This document shows positions 45,245-55,154 of a DNA stretch of 64,000 nt, one piece after another (within the stretch, counting starts at the first letter, position 1; the number at the start of each line of letters is the position of its first letter). Origin of the DNA: Convivina praedatoris (lineage in GTDB: Bacteria; Bacillota; Bacilli; Lactobacillales; Lactobacillaceae); the NCBI RefSeq assembly GCF_933208505.1, contig NZ_CAKOEU010000001.1. One strand, written 5' to 3'. Under the pieces are notes generated by a model that saw only the letters and a program-made list of their open reading frames with translations, was not told the origin of the DNA and made no database searches. The position numbers and the translations under genes were made by a program.

Positions 45245-46192
45245 TTATTTAGGTGTAACTGTCACCTCAACTGTTGATTCACTATAACGATTAATCCCTT
45301 GTTGCTTGGGTAAATCGACATGTAAGATTGTTTTTTCAGTAATCTGGCTTAAATCCACCGGCACCTTAATCTGATCAATATTAGACAAGGCATCACTTGC
45401 TCCGAAAATTGTGACCGTCTTTGCGCCTAAAGTAATATTGAAGTTATTAGCATCTCCATCGCTAGGATCAGCCACCAAATCAACCTTCTTGCTAGCATCA
45501 CTATTATTCACCGTTAAATTAATTTCAGCCGTTCGATTACTTAATTGGACTTCTACCGGCGTGCCATTACGATCATAGGCGACTAATTTTACGGTTTGGT
45601 TAACATTAGCCTTAGTATCTTTGGCTAATTCAACCTCAGCCGTAACATGGTCAACGGCATCCACGTTTGATTTTGGACCCGATACAGTAACCGTTTTAGG
45701 ATTAATAACACTATTAACAACTGAATATCCCTGGGCTAGCTTACTCTCGTCATAGTTTATCTTTATTTTACATTTCTCTAAGGTTTTCTTAGCGATCGTA
45801 ACATTAACCGTCTGCGGGCTAACTGTTGAGGTTAACGCCGAATTAACGCCCTTAACGGCCAATTTCACTGTGTGCTGTCCCACACCCAAATCGCGCAAAT
45901 CAGCAACGGCCTGAATATCATTATGACTTTGCGTCGTAGTCACTAAAGCCGCTGGTCCATGCACCGCCAAACTTACCGAAGTCGGTGCGCCCACCACAAC
46001 GTATTCGTCATTATTATATTGCAGATTAAGCGGAACTGTTAGGTTTATTTTTTTCTCAGGCAAAATTGAAGTAAATTCATTGTTACCATTGCGACTAGCC
46101 GATTGGGTACTCAATACATATGCAGAGAGCAAAATTGCTAGCAACAACGAGAAAATCAGGTTTAAAATCTTTGAATTCGTCCATTTATTCAT
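45245..46192 (-). CDS. cdaR: CdaA regulatory protein CdaR (YbbR domains)
   Basis: A 315-residue protein with one N-terminal membrane anchor (ILNLIFSLLLAILLSAYVLS) and three to four extracellular YbbR repeats, each with a VTVSGPKSNVD-type turn. It modulates the diadenylate cyclase CdaA. The start overlaps the cdaA stop by four bases (ATGA), indicating coupled translation. Confidence 0.94.
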   Translation of the reverse strand: MNKWTNSKILNLIFSLLLAILLSAYVLSTQSASRNGNNEFTSILPEKKINLTVPLNLQYNNDEYVVVGAPTSVSLAVHGPAALVTTTQSHNDIQAVADLRDLGVGQHTVKLAVKGVNSALTSTVSPQTVNVTIAKKTLEKCKIKINYDESKLAQGYSVVNSVINPKTVTVSGPKSNVDAVDHVTAEVELAKDTKANVNQTVKLVAYDRNGTPVEVQLSNRTAEINLTVNNSDASKKVDLVADPSDGDANNFNITLGAKTVTIFGASDALSNIDQIKVPVDLSQITEKTILHVDLPKQQGINRYSESTVEVTVTPK

Positions 46193-47010
46193 TGACCAAA
46201 CCTCCCCATAAATTTACGATACCAAGGTTGTTTAACCGTTGCCTCCACTCTAATAAACTGCTTTTCAAAGAAGTTCGTATAAGTCTCTGAATTCATATTA
46301 CGTAACATCTCGCCATTTTGTGTAATGGTAATTTCACCAGTCTCTTCAGAAACCACAATTGTCAAGGCATCCGTGGCTTCAGAAATCCCTACCGCAGCCC
46401 GGTGACGGGTTCCCAGTTCCTTTGGAATACGACTACTCTCTGATAGCGGTAAATATGCTGCGGCAACCGCAATTCGGCCATTATTAATAATCACGGCACC
46501 ATCATGTAATGGTGTATTGGGAATAAAAATATTAACCAGTAATTGTCCACTGACATCAGCATCTAAAGCAATCCCAGTTTTAATATATTCTTCTAAACTT
46601 TCCTTGCGATTAATGGTTATTAACGCCCCAATGCGCCGTTTAGACATATATTGCAAGGCCATATCCAAAGATTGAATTAACTCATGAGCCTGCGCATTAT
46701 CTAAATGCCGTCGCCGAACGGTCATCCGCCGTCCTAAACTTTCCAGTCCCCGTCGAATTTCTTGCTGGAAAATAACTACAAGCGCAATTGGCGCCCAAGT
46801 AATTAATTGATCCATCAACCAAGAAACCGTGGTTAAACCGGTATACCAGCTCATGACCTTGATTAAAATGATGGCTCCGATTCCTAACAAAATTTGCAGG
46901 GCTCGCGTTCCTTCAACAAAGGTAATCACCTTGTAAAGTAAAAACCAAATGATAAGAATATCTAGCAAATGAACTAGATTATTACCAGTTACATATGACA
47001 AAAAATCCAT
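46189..47010 (-). CDS. cdaA: Diadenylate cyclase CdaA
   Basis: Makes c-di-AMP from two ATP at the membrane. Three N-terminal helices (about 11-80) precede the DAC domain with PLHDGAVII (DGA) and LGTRHRAAVGIS (RHR) and end in a C-terminal linker. c-di-AMP controls potassium and osmolyte transport and wall homeostasis. The cdaA ATG follows the antiporter gene by three bases, which suggests a shared transcript. Confidence 0.97.
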   Translation of the reverse strand: MDFLSYVTGNNLVHLLDILIIWFLLYKVITFVEGTRALQILLGIGAIILIKVMSWYTGLTTVSWLMDQLITWAPIALVVIFQQEIRRGLESLGRRMTVRRRHLDNAQAHELIQSLDMALQYMSKRRIGALITINRKESLEEYIKTGIALDADVSGQLLVNIFIPNTPLHDGAVIINNGRIAVAAAYLPLSESSRIPKELGTRHRAAVGISEATDALTIVVSEETGEITITQNGEMLRNMNSETYTNFFEKQFIRVEATVKQPWYRKFMGRFGQ

Positions 47011-47013
47011 CTT

Positions 47014-49119
47014 CTACTCCTCATTGCGACCCACCAAGGCCTTTGTTTCTGCATAGTTAATGAATTGGCGTAAGTTAATACTGGTTTGTCGGTTAATCCG
47101 TCCCTGTTCGTACAACTGCTGAGTCATATCACGTTCAGCATTTAAAGCCTTCAACTCCAATTCCAAACGCCAACGATCGTCGAGGTCACGTTGGGAAATC
47201 GAATCACTGTGTTTAGCCTGCTCAATTTGATAACGATAAACAACAATCAAATTATAAGCTGACTGACGGTAAATTCGCTGACTAACCGTATCTCCCACTT
47301 GTTCACTAGCTAAATCAGATAAACATTTTATAGCAGCCTTGGACATTTCCCGAACTACTAAATCACTTTCTTCTCTAACTTTATCACTTGATTGGCCTGA
47401 CAACCAAATATGAATAGCTACGCGTGCTTTATGTAGCAGTGGCTTCAAACCGCGCTGGGCACGGTAACGATGGTGACTTTCCAAACTATCAGCTACTTGA
47501 TCCAAATGACGGGCTTGAATTGAATAGGTCATTGGTGAAATTTTTTCAGTAACTAATAGCTGTTGTAAGGCATCTCGTTCAGCTTGAACAGCACTATCTA
47601 GTAATTCTTGTTCCTGTTCAGAAATTAAATCATACTGGTTGGAATCATCACCAATTTCTTGACGTAATTGGCGAATCGTTTTTTGGCGTCGGGTAACTAG
47701 TTCAAAGATAATCCGCCGATTTTCATCATTTTGTGAATCACGTAGCTGTTGAATGCCAATCCGTACAATCCAAATTCGAGCCTGAACTTCATCTAACTGT
47801 TTAGTCTTCTTATCCGTTGGATCATCGTCGCCATCAATTTCTACGTCCATTTCCGGCTGAGTGAAATCATGTCGAGTTTTTTGCTTCGTCACAATTGGCA
47901 ACATAATCGAAGCCACTAACAAACTTAAAATAACCACCATCGCTGCTAAGAAAATCACCAAATCTCGGCCTGGAAAAACCTGGCCGCTGGCAGTCATAGT
48001 TGGAATCGTTAGGACCGCCGCCATGGTAACCGCCCCACGAACCCCGGTTAAACCGGAAATAATCGCAGTACGAAACGAAGGAACTCCCTTATGATGGCGC
48101 CAATAATGTCCCCATTGAATACCATAGGCCCATAGGGAACGAAGACTAAAGATAATCAACCACACCATAAAACCATAATAAATCGCCGTAAAGTTATGAA
48201 TTTGGTTACTTTCAAAAATATTATGGGTAGCAGACGGCAGAATGATCCCCAATAAGACAAAGATCAGACCATTTAGTAAGTAGACCCATACTTCCCAAAT
48301 ATGAACCGACATAATTGAAGCTTCCGGAGATTGGAGCCCTTGATGGCGATCATTAAGCAACTTAGCCACAATTCCAGCAGTCACCACGGCAATCAAGCCC
48401 GATGAATGCACCGGCACTTCGGCATCCCAATATACAATAAAGGGAATTAACAAGGTAATCACAGTGTAAAACACAATATCATTTAGGCCAAAACGGGCAA
48501 TCGAATCACGAACCCACACAATTAGGGCTCCAAGCAAACCGCCAACGATGACACCGGCAATTGTCATCCAGGCAAAGTTAATCAAAGCCTCCCCAATCAT
48601 AAAACTACCAACTACTGTCGCCTTAACCGCCGTATTAAAACTAACCAAGCCAGTGGCATCATTAACTAAACTCTCCCCAGTAACCACGTGCATGACGTTT
48701 TCGGGTAATTTTACTCGTTTAGCAATTGCTTGGACAGCCACTGGATCAGTCGGAGAAATCACCGCAGCCAAGGCCAAAGCGACTGAAATTGGTAACTGAG
48801 GTACCACAATATGTATTAAAAAACCACCGACCAGCGTAGTAATCAACACCAGTAAAATGGCATTTCCTAAAATCGGTCCCCGGAGCTCCCAAAGTTCTCT
48901 TTTTGGAAAACGCCAAGCATCGTTAAATAGCAAGGGCGCGACAAAAAGCAGCATAAACCAATGACTATCAACTTTAATATCAACTCCCGCTACCAAAGCT
49001 AAGGCTAACCCAATTGAAATTTGAAATAGACTAATTGGTATGAAGGGAATGAAGTGCGAGATAATATTTGAAACAGTAACGCCAATCACTAATACAATGA
49101 TCAGTTCAATAATTCCCAT
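47014..49119 (-). CDS. Na+/H+ antiporter, CPA1 family (NhaP-like)
   Basis: A 701-residue protein. The first about 410 residues hold twelve or so membrane helices with the CPA1 marks PTDPVAVQAIAKR, GESLVNDATGLVSFNTAV and TGVRGAVTMAA. The C-terminal 270 residues are a charged helical cytosolic domain with no RCK motif that I can see. It pumps Na+ (or K+) outward in exchange for protons. Located immediately upstream of cdaA, so it may share control with c-di-AMP synthesis. Confidence 0.93.
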   Translation of the reverse strand: MGIIELIIVLVIGVTVSNIISHFIPFIPISLFQISIGLALALVAGVDIKVDSHWFMLLFVAPLLFNDAWRFPKRELWELRGPILGNAILLVLITTLVGGFLIHIVVPQLPISVALALAAVISPTDPVAVQAIAKRVKLPENVMHVVTGESLVNDATGLVSFNTAVKATVVGSFMIGEALINFAWMTIAGVIVGGLLGALIVWVRDSIARFGLNDIVFYTVITLLIPFIVYWDAEVPVHSSGLIAVVTAGIVAKLLNDRHQGLQSPEASIMSVHIWEVWVYLLNGLIFVLLGIILPSATHNIFESNQIHNFTAIYYGFMVWLIIFSLRSLWAYGIQWGHYWRHHKGVPSFRTAIISGLTGVRGAVTMAAVLTIPTMTASGQVFPGRDLVIFLAAMVVILSLLVASIMLPIVTKQKTRHDFTQPEMDVEIDGDDDPTDKKTKQLDEVQARIWIVRIGIQQLRDSQNDENRRIIFELVTRRQKTIRQLRQEIGDDSNQYDLISEQEQELLDSAVQAERDALQQLLVTEKISPMTYSIQARHLDQVADSLESHHRYRAQRGLKPLLHKARVAIHIWLSGQSSDKVREESDLVVREMSKAAIKCLSDLASEQVGDTVSQRIYRQSAYNLIVVYRYQIEQAKHSDSISQRDLDDRWRLELELKALNAERDMTQQLYEQGRINRQTSINLRQFINYAETKALVGRNEE

Positions 49120-49122
49120 AGT

Positions 49123-50004
49123 TTAACGTTCTCCCATAATACGGACTTCAGTTTCCAAGTCTAATCCATCTTGGTCTTTAATGGTTGCTTGAACATAATG
49201 AATTAAGTCTTCATAATCATTTCCATTGCCCCGGTCGACGTTGACCATAAAGCCCGCATGTTTTTTAGAAACTTCTACGCCACCCCGTCGACTCCCCTGC
49301 AAACCGGCATCCATAATTAACTTGCCGGCAAAATGACCGACCGGTCGCTTAAAGACTGACCCATTTGATGGGTAACTAAGGGGTTGTTTACTAGCTCTTC
49401 GATAATTATTTTCATCCATTTGAGCCAGAATTAAAGCTGGATCGGCTGGTTTAAGGGCAAAATCAGCGCTAACAATCACGCCCCCATTAGCTTGGAACAC
49501 CGATTGACGGTAACCAAAAGCTAATTGGTCTTTGGTAAAGGTCACTAACTGCCCATCGGGCATTAAGGCGGTTACTTGCTGCACCACCATGTCGGCCTGT
49601 CCGCCGTAAGCACCAGCATTCATAAAGACTGCTCCACCAACACTACCGGGAATTCCAGCGCCCCATTCCAAGCCACTTAAGCGCCATGCTAAGGCTTGAT
49701 TAGCGGCCCAAATTAAGTCGCAACCAGCTTGAGCGCGAATGGTGTTTGCATCAATTTGCTCAATGGTCTTTAAATTCGACAATAAAATTACTAAACCTTT
49801 AAGACCGCCATTACGTACAACAATATTTGAAAGACGACCAAAGGCAAAAATTGGTAATTCTCGCTCCTGTGCCCAATTTAAAAGACTGCGTAGTTCTTCA
49901 ATCGTCTCTGGCTGAGCTAAAAAATCCGCTGGGCCACCAGCTTGGGTATAAGCATATGGTGCAAGAGGTTCATTTTCTAAAATTTCCATTTTTCCTAAGT
50001 ACAT
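49123..50004 (-). CDS. murB: UDP-N-acetylenolpyruvoylglucosamine reductase
   Basis: FAD enzyme that makes UDP-MurNAc. Blocks seen: AFGRLSNIVVRNGGLKG (FAD pocket), GIPGSVGGAVFMNAGAYGG, and the catalytic serine in NGSVFKRP. The C-terminus KKHAGFMVN is typical. The ATG at 50004 has AGGAG about nine bases upstream; a TTG at 50013 is less likely. 293 residues. Placed three bases before the antiporter gene. Confidence 0.95.
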   Translation of the reverse strand: MYLGKMEILENEPLAPYAYTQAGGPADFLAQPETIEELRSLLNWAQERELPIFAFGRLSNIVVRNGGLKGLVILLSNLKTIEQIDANTIRAQAGCDLIWAANQALAWRLSGLEWGAGIPGSVGGAVFMNAGAYGGQADMVVQQVTALMPDGQLVTFTKDQLAFGYRQSVFQANGGVIVSADFALKPADPALILAQMDENNYRRASKQPLSYPSNGSVFKRPVGHFAGKLIMDAGLQGSRRGGVEVSKKHAGFMVNVDRGNGNDYEDLIHYVQATIKDQDGLDLETEVRIMGER

Positions 50005-50073
50005 CGCTTTCAACTCCTGTTGAATATCTCATTACCTCTATAGTACCAAATCAAAAATTTTTAACAGCTAAAA

Positions 50074-50565
50074 TCAATTTGACCGATATTTAAGGGCCAT
50101 CCCCTTTAAAATTTTACGCAGATAGCGATCACCGGCTGGTCGATAGTTACGATGATCAGGCCGTCGCAAGACCGCACTTAATTCACCCTTTGAAATTTGA
50201 TCGCCAGCTAGTTCCATTAATTCTTGTAAATCTTCACTAGTATAGTGCAAAGCGATTTTAATCTTTTTGATGGCCACGTTATTAATCATCGCCGGTTCAG
50301 TAATATCAAAACTAGGTTTAACTTCCTGTCCCCGAGCATTCTTTTTAATACCACGTTTATAGACCACTAAACCATTTAAAAAGGCTTCTAAATCATGGGT
50401 TGTCAGGTGTTGATCAAAGGACGCTTCAGCGTCCTGTTTAGTCATTATTTTATCTAAAGTAGCCCCCGAAATTTCCAGATTCCCTAAACTAAAAATATGA
50501 CGCAAATCGGTACTACTTAAATTAAGTGCATAACGCAAGCGAATTACAATATCATTATTATTCAT
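50074..50565 (-). CDS. DUF1456 family protein (YehS-like)
   Basis: A 163-residue soluble protein built of two tandem similar halves (MNNNDIVIRLRYALNLSS and AMINNVAIKKIKIALHYTS each start one). This is the DUF1456 layout. No enzyme motif is known for the family. It lies 18 nt downstream of mutL and before murB, in the same direction. Confidence 0.9.
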   Translation of the reverse strand: MNNNDIVIRLRYALNLSSTDLRHIFSLGNLEISGATLDKIMTKQDAEASFDQHLTTHDLEAFLNGLVVYKRGIKKNARGQEVKPSFDITEPAMINNVAIKKIKIALHYTSEDLQELMELAGDQISKGELSAVLRRPDHRNYRPAGDRYLRKILKGMALKYRSN

Positions 50566-50583
50566 TATTTACCTTTCAATTAA

Positions 50584-52542
50584 TTAGAAGGGATGGGTGT
50601 CATAAGTTTGCCAAGCTTGATGGGCATCTTGAATCCGTTTAAACATCTTTTCCATGTCACCAAGGCTAAAAGAAATCAAAACTGGCCGACCATGCGGACA
50701 GTTATAGGGATTTTCACACTGAGCTAAATGAACTAAGAGTTGCCGGGCCTGAGCATCATTTAAGGCCATATTCGCCTTTATAGCCCGCTTACAACTCATC
50801 ATGATGGCTGCTTTTTCACGAAATTGAGCCACCGTCAAACTACCTTCCCGTAAAATCCAATCAATCATTTCCCGGACAGTTGCTTCTTCTTGGCCTTTGA
50901 TAAACCAAGTTGGATGCTCACGTAAAATCAAGCTAGTTGGTCCAAAACTTTCTAACTGCAACCCCACTTCTTGAAGTTGCTGCTGATGATCCATAATTTT
51001 TAAAACATCTGCCGTTGAATAATGCAAAACCAATGGGGTCAATAGCTGTTGTTGGTCACGACTAACCTGCCCAATTACCTGACGGAAATGCTCATAATTA
51101 ACCCGTTCTTGGGCCGCATGTTGGTCAATTAAATACAGGCCCTGAACCGATTGTGCAAATAAGAAAGTACCGTGCATTTGACCGATATAATCCAAGACTG
51201 GAAAACCCGTTTCCTTGCTGGTATTAAAATCCAAATCCAACTGTTCATTAGCAGGACTACCACTCTGATAAACTTTAGGTTCTTGGGCTAATTGGTGAGT
51301 AGTTGGTTCTGGATTCTCATCAAAAATTGGCTTCCAATCTTCTTCTTGATATTTTTTCGTAAAGACCTGAACGGCTGGTTGAGCTAACTGACTAGCGTGT
51401 TCAATCAAAATAGCCGCATTCTCTATAGCCATTTGTGGCTTGATTTCAGTAGTCACTACTGGTTGAACAACTGGGGATAAAGGCTTACTAACAGTTGGAC
51501 GAGGTTGTGAATCCTTAGGCCCATACAAATTTTCAAAGGCATCTGGGATTAAATTTTCCTCTCCCAAAGTATCTCGGACTGCTTGAACCACTAGCTGCGT
51601 CAATTCTCCCTCTTCGGCCAAGCGAATTTCAGATTTTTGCGGATGTACATTAACATCAACCAAAAGCGGATCTAATTCAACATTAATCACACCAACTGGA
51701 AAACGGCCGACCATTAGCTTGGAGCCATAGCCCTGCACGACAGCATTGGTAATTGAAAAATTTTTAACAAAACGGTGATTCACCAAAACCGTGAGATAAT
51801 CACGGGAACTACGAGTTAAATCAGGTCGAGAAACCCACCCATCAATTTTAAAATGCTCACTTTTCCCGCTAATTGAACGCATTTTTTGCGCAACATCACG
51901 ACCGTAGATATTGGCAATCACCTGCTGCAAATTACCTTTTCCGGCCGATTGGAAAAGTACCTGGCCATTATGAGCTAGATGAAAGGCGATTTTCGGATAG
52001 GCGAGGGCTAAATGGTTAATATTTTCGACAATCTTAGCCAGTTCGGTACTCTTGCTTTTGAGGTATTTTAAACGAGCCGGCGTGTTATAAAACAAATCCC
52101 GTACCGAAACTGAGGTCCCTAATCGACCATTAGCAGACTGACTACCAATCACTTCGCCCCCTTTAACCTGGTAGGTTAAGCCCTGTTCTTCATCCTGAGA
52201 CCGGGAAGCTAAGGTGACATCGGCTACGGCAGCAATTGACGGCAAAGCCTCACCCCGAAATCCCAAAGATAAAATTTGAAACAAGTCATGCCGATTGGAA
52301 ATTTTACTAGTAGCATGCCGCACAAAAGCTAACGGAATATCTTCTTGCTCAATTCCCTGCCCATTGTCAACTACTCGAATTAATTTTTTACCACCATCTT
52401 CTACTAAAACATGAATTTGGGTAGCTTTGGCATCAATGGCATTTTCGACCAGCTCTTTCACCACACTGGCTGGCCGTTCAATTACTTCTCCCGCCGCAAT
52501 TTGGTTGGCAAGTAAATTGGATAACTCATGAATTTTAGCCAT
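50584..52542 (-). CDS. mutL: DNA mismatch repair protein MutL
   Basis: GHKL ATPase and latent endonuclease that links MutS to strand removal. N-terminus IANQIAAGEVIERPASVVKEL, then ENAIDAKA, DNGQGI and GFRGEALPSIAAV. The C-terminal dimerisation domain has DQHAAQERVNYE, which fits the endonuclease motif DQHA-x2-E-x4-E of MutH-less bacteria, and CPHGRPV. The start overlaps the mutS stop. Confidence 0.97.
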   Translation of the reverse strand: MAKIHELSNLLANQIAAGEVIERPASVVKELVENAIDAKATQIHVLVEDGGKKLIRVVDNGQGIEQEDIPLAFVRHATSKISNRHDLFQILSLGFRGEALPSIAAVADVTLASRSQDEEQGLTYQVKGGEVIGSQSANGRLGTSVSVRDLFYNTPARLKYLKSKSTELAKIVENINHLALAYPKIAFHLAHNGQVLFQSAGKGNLQQVIANIYGRDVAQKMRSISGKSEHFKIDGWVSRPDLTRSSRDYLTVLVNHRFVKNFSITNAVVQGYGSKLMVGRFPVGVINVELDPLLVDVNVHPQKSEIRLAEEGELTQLVVQAVRDTLGEENLIPDAFENLYGPKDSQPRPTVSKPLSPVVQPVVTTEIKPQMAIENAAILIEHASQLAQPAVQVFTKKYQEEDWKPIFDENPEPTTHQLAQEPKVYQSGSPANEQLDLDFNTSKETGFPVLDYIGQMHGTFLFAQSVQGLYLIDQHAAQERVNYEHFRQVIGQVSRDQQQLLTPLVLHYSTADVLKIMDHQQQLQEVGLQLESFGPTSLILREHPTWFIKGQEEATVREMIDWILREGSLTVAQFREKAAIMMSCKRAIKANMALNDAQARQLLVHLAQCENPYNCPHGRPVLISFSLGDMEKMFKRIQDAHQAWQTYDTHPF

Positions 52543-55135
52543 TTTCTAACCTCATTTTCTGCAGCTGATTTAAAGTATTGAGTGCTTCTAAAGGTGTTAA
52601 TTCGTTAATTTTCAATTCATCGAGTTGCTTTAAGACTTGCTGACTGGCGTCTGGCTCTTCTTGAATGTTAAAGAGCGGAATTTCTTCAGCAAGGTGATTA
52701 GCAGTTGGCATAACTGGTTTAGAAACTGGCACAGTTTGACTGCCACCCGACTCTAAATCCTTTAAAATAGTTGTCGCATTTTGAATCAGTGGCTGTGGTA
52801 AACCAGCTAGGGCCGCCACATGGATTCCATATGAACGGTCGGCCGGTCCTTTTTGAACTTGATGTAAAAAATGTAGTTTACCTTGATCATCAACTTCAGC
52901 ACCCACATGAACATTTTCAATATCAGCATAACGGTCAGCTAAGACTGTTAATTCATGATAATGCGTTGAAAATAGGGTTTTGGCATGAATATGTTGATCT
53001 AAATATTCGATAATTGCCTGAGCTAAGGCCATCCCGTCATAGGTTGCCGTACCACGACCCAACTCATCAAACAAAATTAACGAATGGGCACTGGCTTCTT
53101 GCAAAGCTAAATTAGCTTCAGCCATTTCCACCATGAAAGTTGACTGGCCGTTGACCAAATCATCATTAGCCCCGATTCGAGTGAAAATCTGGTCAAAAAT
53201 AGGCAATTGGGCTTGATCAGCCGGGACAAAACTACCAATTTGAGCCATGACCACAATCAGCGCCAATTCCCGCATATAGGTTGATTTACCAGCCATGTTG
53301 GGTCCAGTAATTAATTGAATGTTAGTTTTCTCATCAAAAATCACATCATTAGCCACAAATTCGCCCGGTCCCAAAAGAGCTTCAATTACTGGATGACGGC
53401 CCTGGCAAATATTAATTTGGGCATGGTTTTGATAAAATTTCGGCCGGACATAATTTCGCTGTTCAGCCACATCAGCCAGAGCGGCTAAGACATCTAAACG
53501 CGCCACCTGCCGGGCCAGCTGTTGGAGCCGTTTAATTTCGGCCTTAACTTGGTCTCGAACCGCAGTAAAGACTTGGTATTCCCGTTCAGTTCGTTTGGCC
53601 TGGGCTTCGACAATCAGGCTTTCATGCTCTTTTAATTCAGGAGTCACAAAGCGCTCGGCATTCGTTAAAGTCTGCCGACGTTCATAGCGATCCGGTGCTA
53701 GTTTAGAAATATTAGCCTTGGTTACTTCCAAGAAATAGCCAAAATTTTTATTGTAGCCGACTTTTAACGAAGAAATACCCGTGGCCTGTCGCTCACTTTT
53801 TTCAAAACTAGCCACCCAGTCCTGATTATCCTTAAGGACCGAACGGTACTGATCGATGGCTGGTTCATAGCCATCCTTAATCAAATCCCCTTCCCGCACA
53901 CTAATTGGTGGATCGTCAACAATCGCTGCCTCAATTAAATCTGCTAAATCAACTAAACCATCCAGGCTAATACCAGCCTTCTTTAGCAGTGGACTATCCG
54001 CACTTTCCAAGGCAGTCTTCATCGCTGGGATTGACCGTAAAGAGCGTTTTAACTGGACTAATTCACGGGCATTCATACTGCCCATGGCCGCTCGAGCGGC
54101 CAAACGTTCTAAGTCATAAACCGACTTCAACTGGTCTTGAATGGTACCCCGTACAAAAAATTCTTCGGTAAAAGCAGTTAACAAATCCAAGCGTTCGTTA
54201 ATCTTATCCACAGTTCGCAAGGGGCGTAAGAGCCACTGCTTGAGTAATCGGCCGCCCATCGCCGTTTTACTTTGGTCAATTAAACCTAATAAAGAACCAG
54301 TTTTTTTCTTGGTCCGAGCATTTTCAACTAAATCTAAATTCAAGCGGGTCGCTTGATTAAACCGTAAATAAGCCAAGCGTTCATAAGCTTGCGCAGGCAC
54401 AATATGCTCTAAATTTCGTCGTTGTGTTTCAAACAGGTACTGGAGTAACAAAGTCGTCACTAAGCGTTGCTCACTGGAATCCAAGGAATTAATTAGATAG
54501 CTAATGGTTGCACTGGCTTCGCCTAATTCTTCATGCGAAACCACCATTCCCCGCTGACCCAATTGGTCAGCTAAGCGTAATTGTGTGGTTTGCTCATCAT
54601 TACGTAAAAGAACAACCTCCTTAGCTTCAATCGAGCTTAATTCATCCAAAGCATCCGCCAAATGAGTCATACTGGTAACTTTCAGTTCCCCAGTTGATAA
54701 ATCAAGATAGCTTAAAGAAAAACCAGTTGAATTGGGATACAACGCTGCCAGATAATTATTTTCCTTACCGTCTTGGCCTTGGCCATTTAATTTGGTTCCC
54801 GGCGTGACTAATTGAACGACATCTCGTTTAACCATTCCCTTAGCGGCCGCTGGATCTTCCATTTGTTCAACAATGGCGACCTTGTAGCCTTGGTCAACTA
54901 AAATGTCAATATAATTTTGAGCCGCATGATGAGGGATACCAGCCATTGGAACTGGATTTTTAGAGTTTTTATTACGGGAAGTTAGGGTTAATTCCAGTAA
55001 CTTAGCACCTAAAATAGCATCATCTTCAAACAACTCAAAAAAGTCCCCAAGCCGATAGAAAACAAAGGCATCGGGGTACTGTTTTTTTATTCGATGGTAT
55101 TGTTCCATCATTGGTGTATCAGCGTTCTTTGGCAT
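52535..55135 (-). CDS. mutS: DNA mismatch repair protein MutS
   Basis: Mismatch recognition ATPase. The mismatch-binding domain has FYRLGDFFELFEDDA with the Phe-x-Glu wedge. The ATPase shows GPNMAGKSTYMREL, LILFDELGRGTATYDGMA and FSTHYHELT. 866 residues is standard. It is followed without gap by mutL. The ATG follows AGAGAGG about 5 nt upstream. Confidence 0.98.
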   Translation of the reverse strand: MPKNADTPMMEQYHRIKKQYPDAFVFYRLGDFFELFEDDAILGAKLLELTLTSRNKNSKNPVPMAGIPHHAAQNYIDILVDQGYKVAIVEQMEDPAAAKGMVKRDVVQLVTPGTKLNGQGQDGKENNYLAALYPNSTGFSLSYLDLSTGELKVTSMTHLADALDELSSIEAKEVVLLRNDEQTTQLRLADQLGQRGMVVSHEELGEASATISYLINSLDSSEQRLVTTLLLQYLFETQRRNLEHIVPAQAYERLAYLRFNQATRLNLDLVENARTKKKTGSLLGLIDQSKTAMGGRLLKQWLLRPLRTVDKINERLDLLTAFTEEFFVRGTIQDQLKSVYDLERLAARAAMGSMNARELVQLKRSLRSIPAMKTALESADSPLLKKAGISLDGLVDLADLIEAAIVDDPPISVREGDLIKDGYEPAIDQYRSVLKDNQDWVASFEKSERQATGISSLKVGYNKNFGYFLEVTKANISKLAPDRYERRQTLTNAERFVTPELKEHESLIVEAQAKRTEREYQVFTAVRDQVKAEIKRLQQLARQVARLDVLAALADVAEQRNYVRPKFYQNHAQINICQGRHPVIEALLGPGEFVANDVIFDEKTNIQLITGPNMAGKSTYMRELALIVVMAQIGSFVPADQAQLPIFDQIFTRIGANDDLVNGQSTFMVEMAEANLALQEASAHSLILFDELGRGTATYDGMALAQAIIEYLDQHIHAKTLFSTHYHELTVLADRYADIENVHVGAEVDDQGKLHFLHQVQKGPADRSYGIHVAALAGLPQPLIQNATTILKDLESGGSQTVPVSKPVMPTANHLAEEIPLFNIQEEPDASQQVLKQLDELKINELTPLEALNTLNQLQKMRLENG

Positions 55136-55154
55136 AACAATCCTCTCTTATCTA

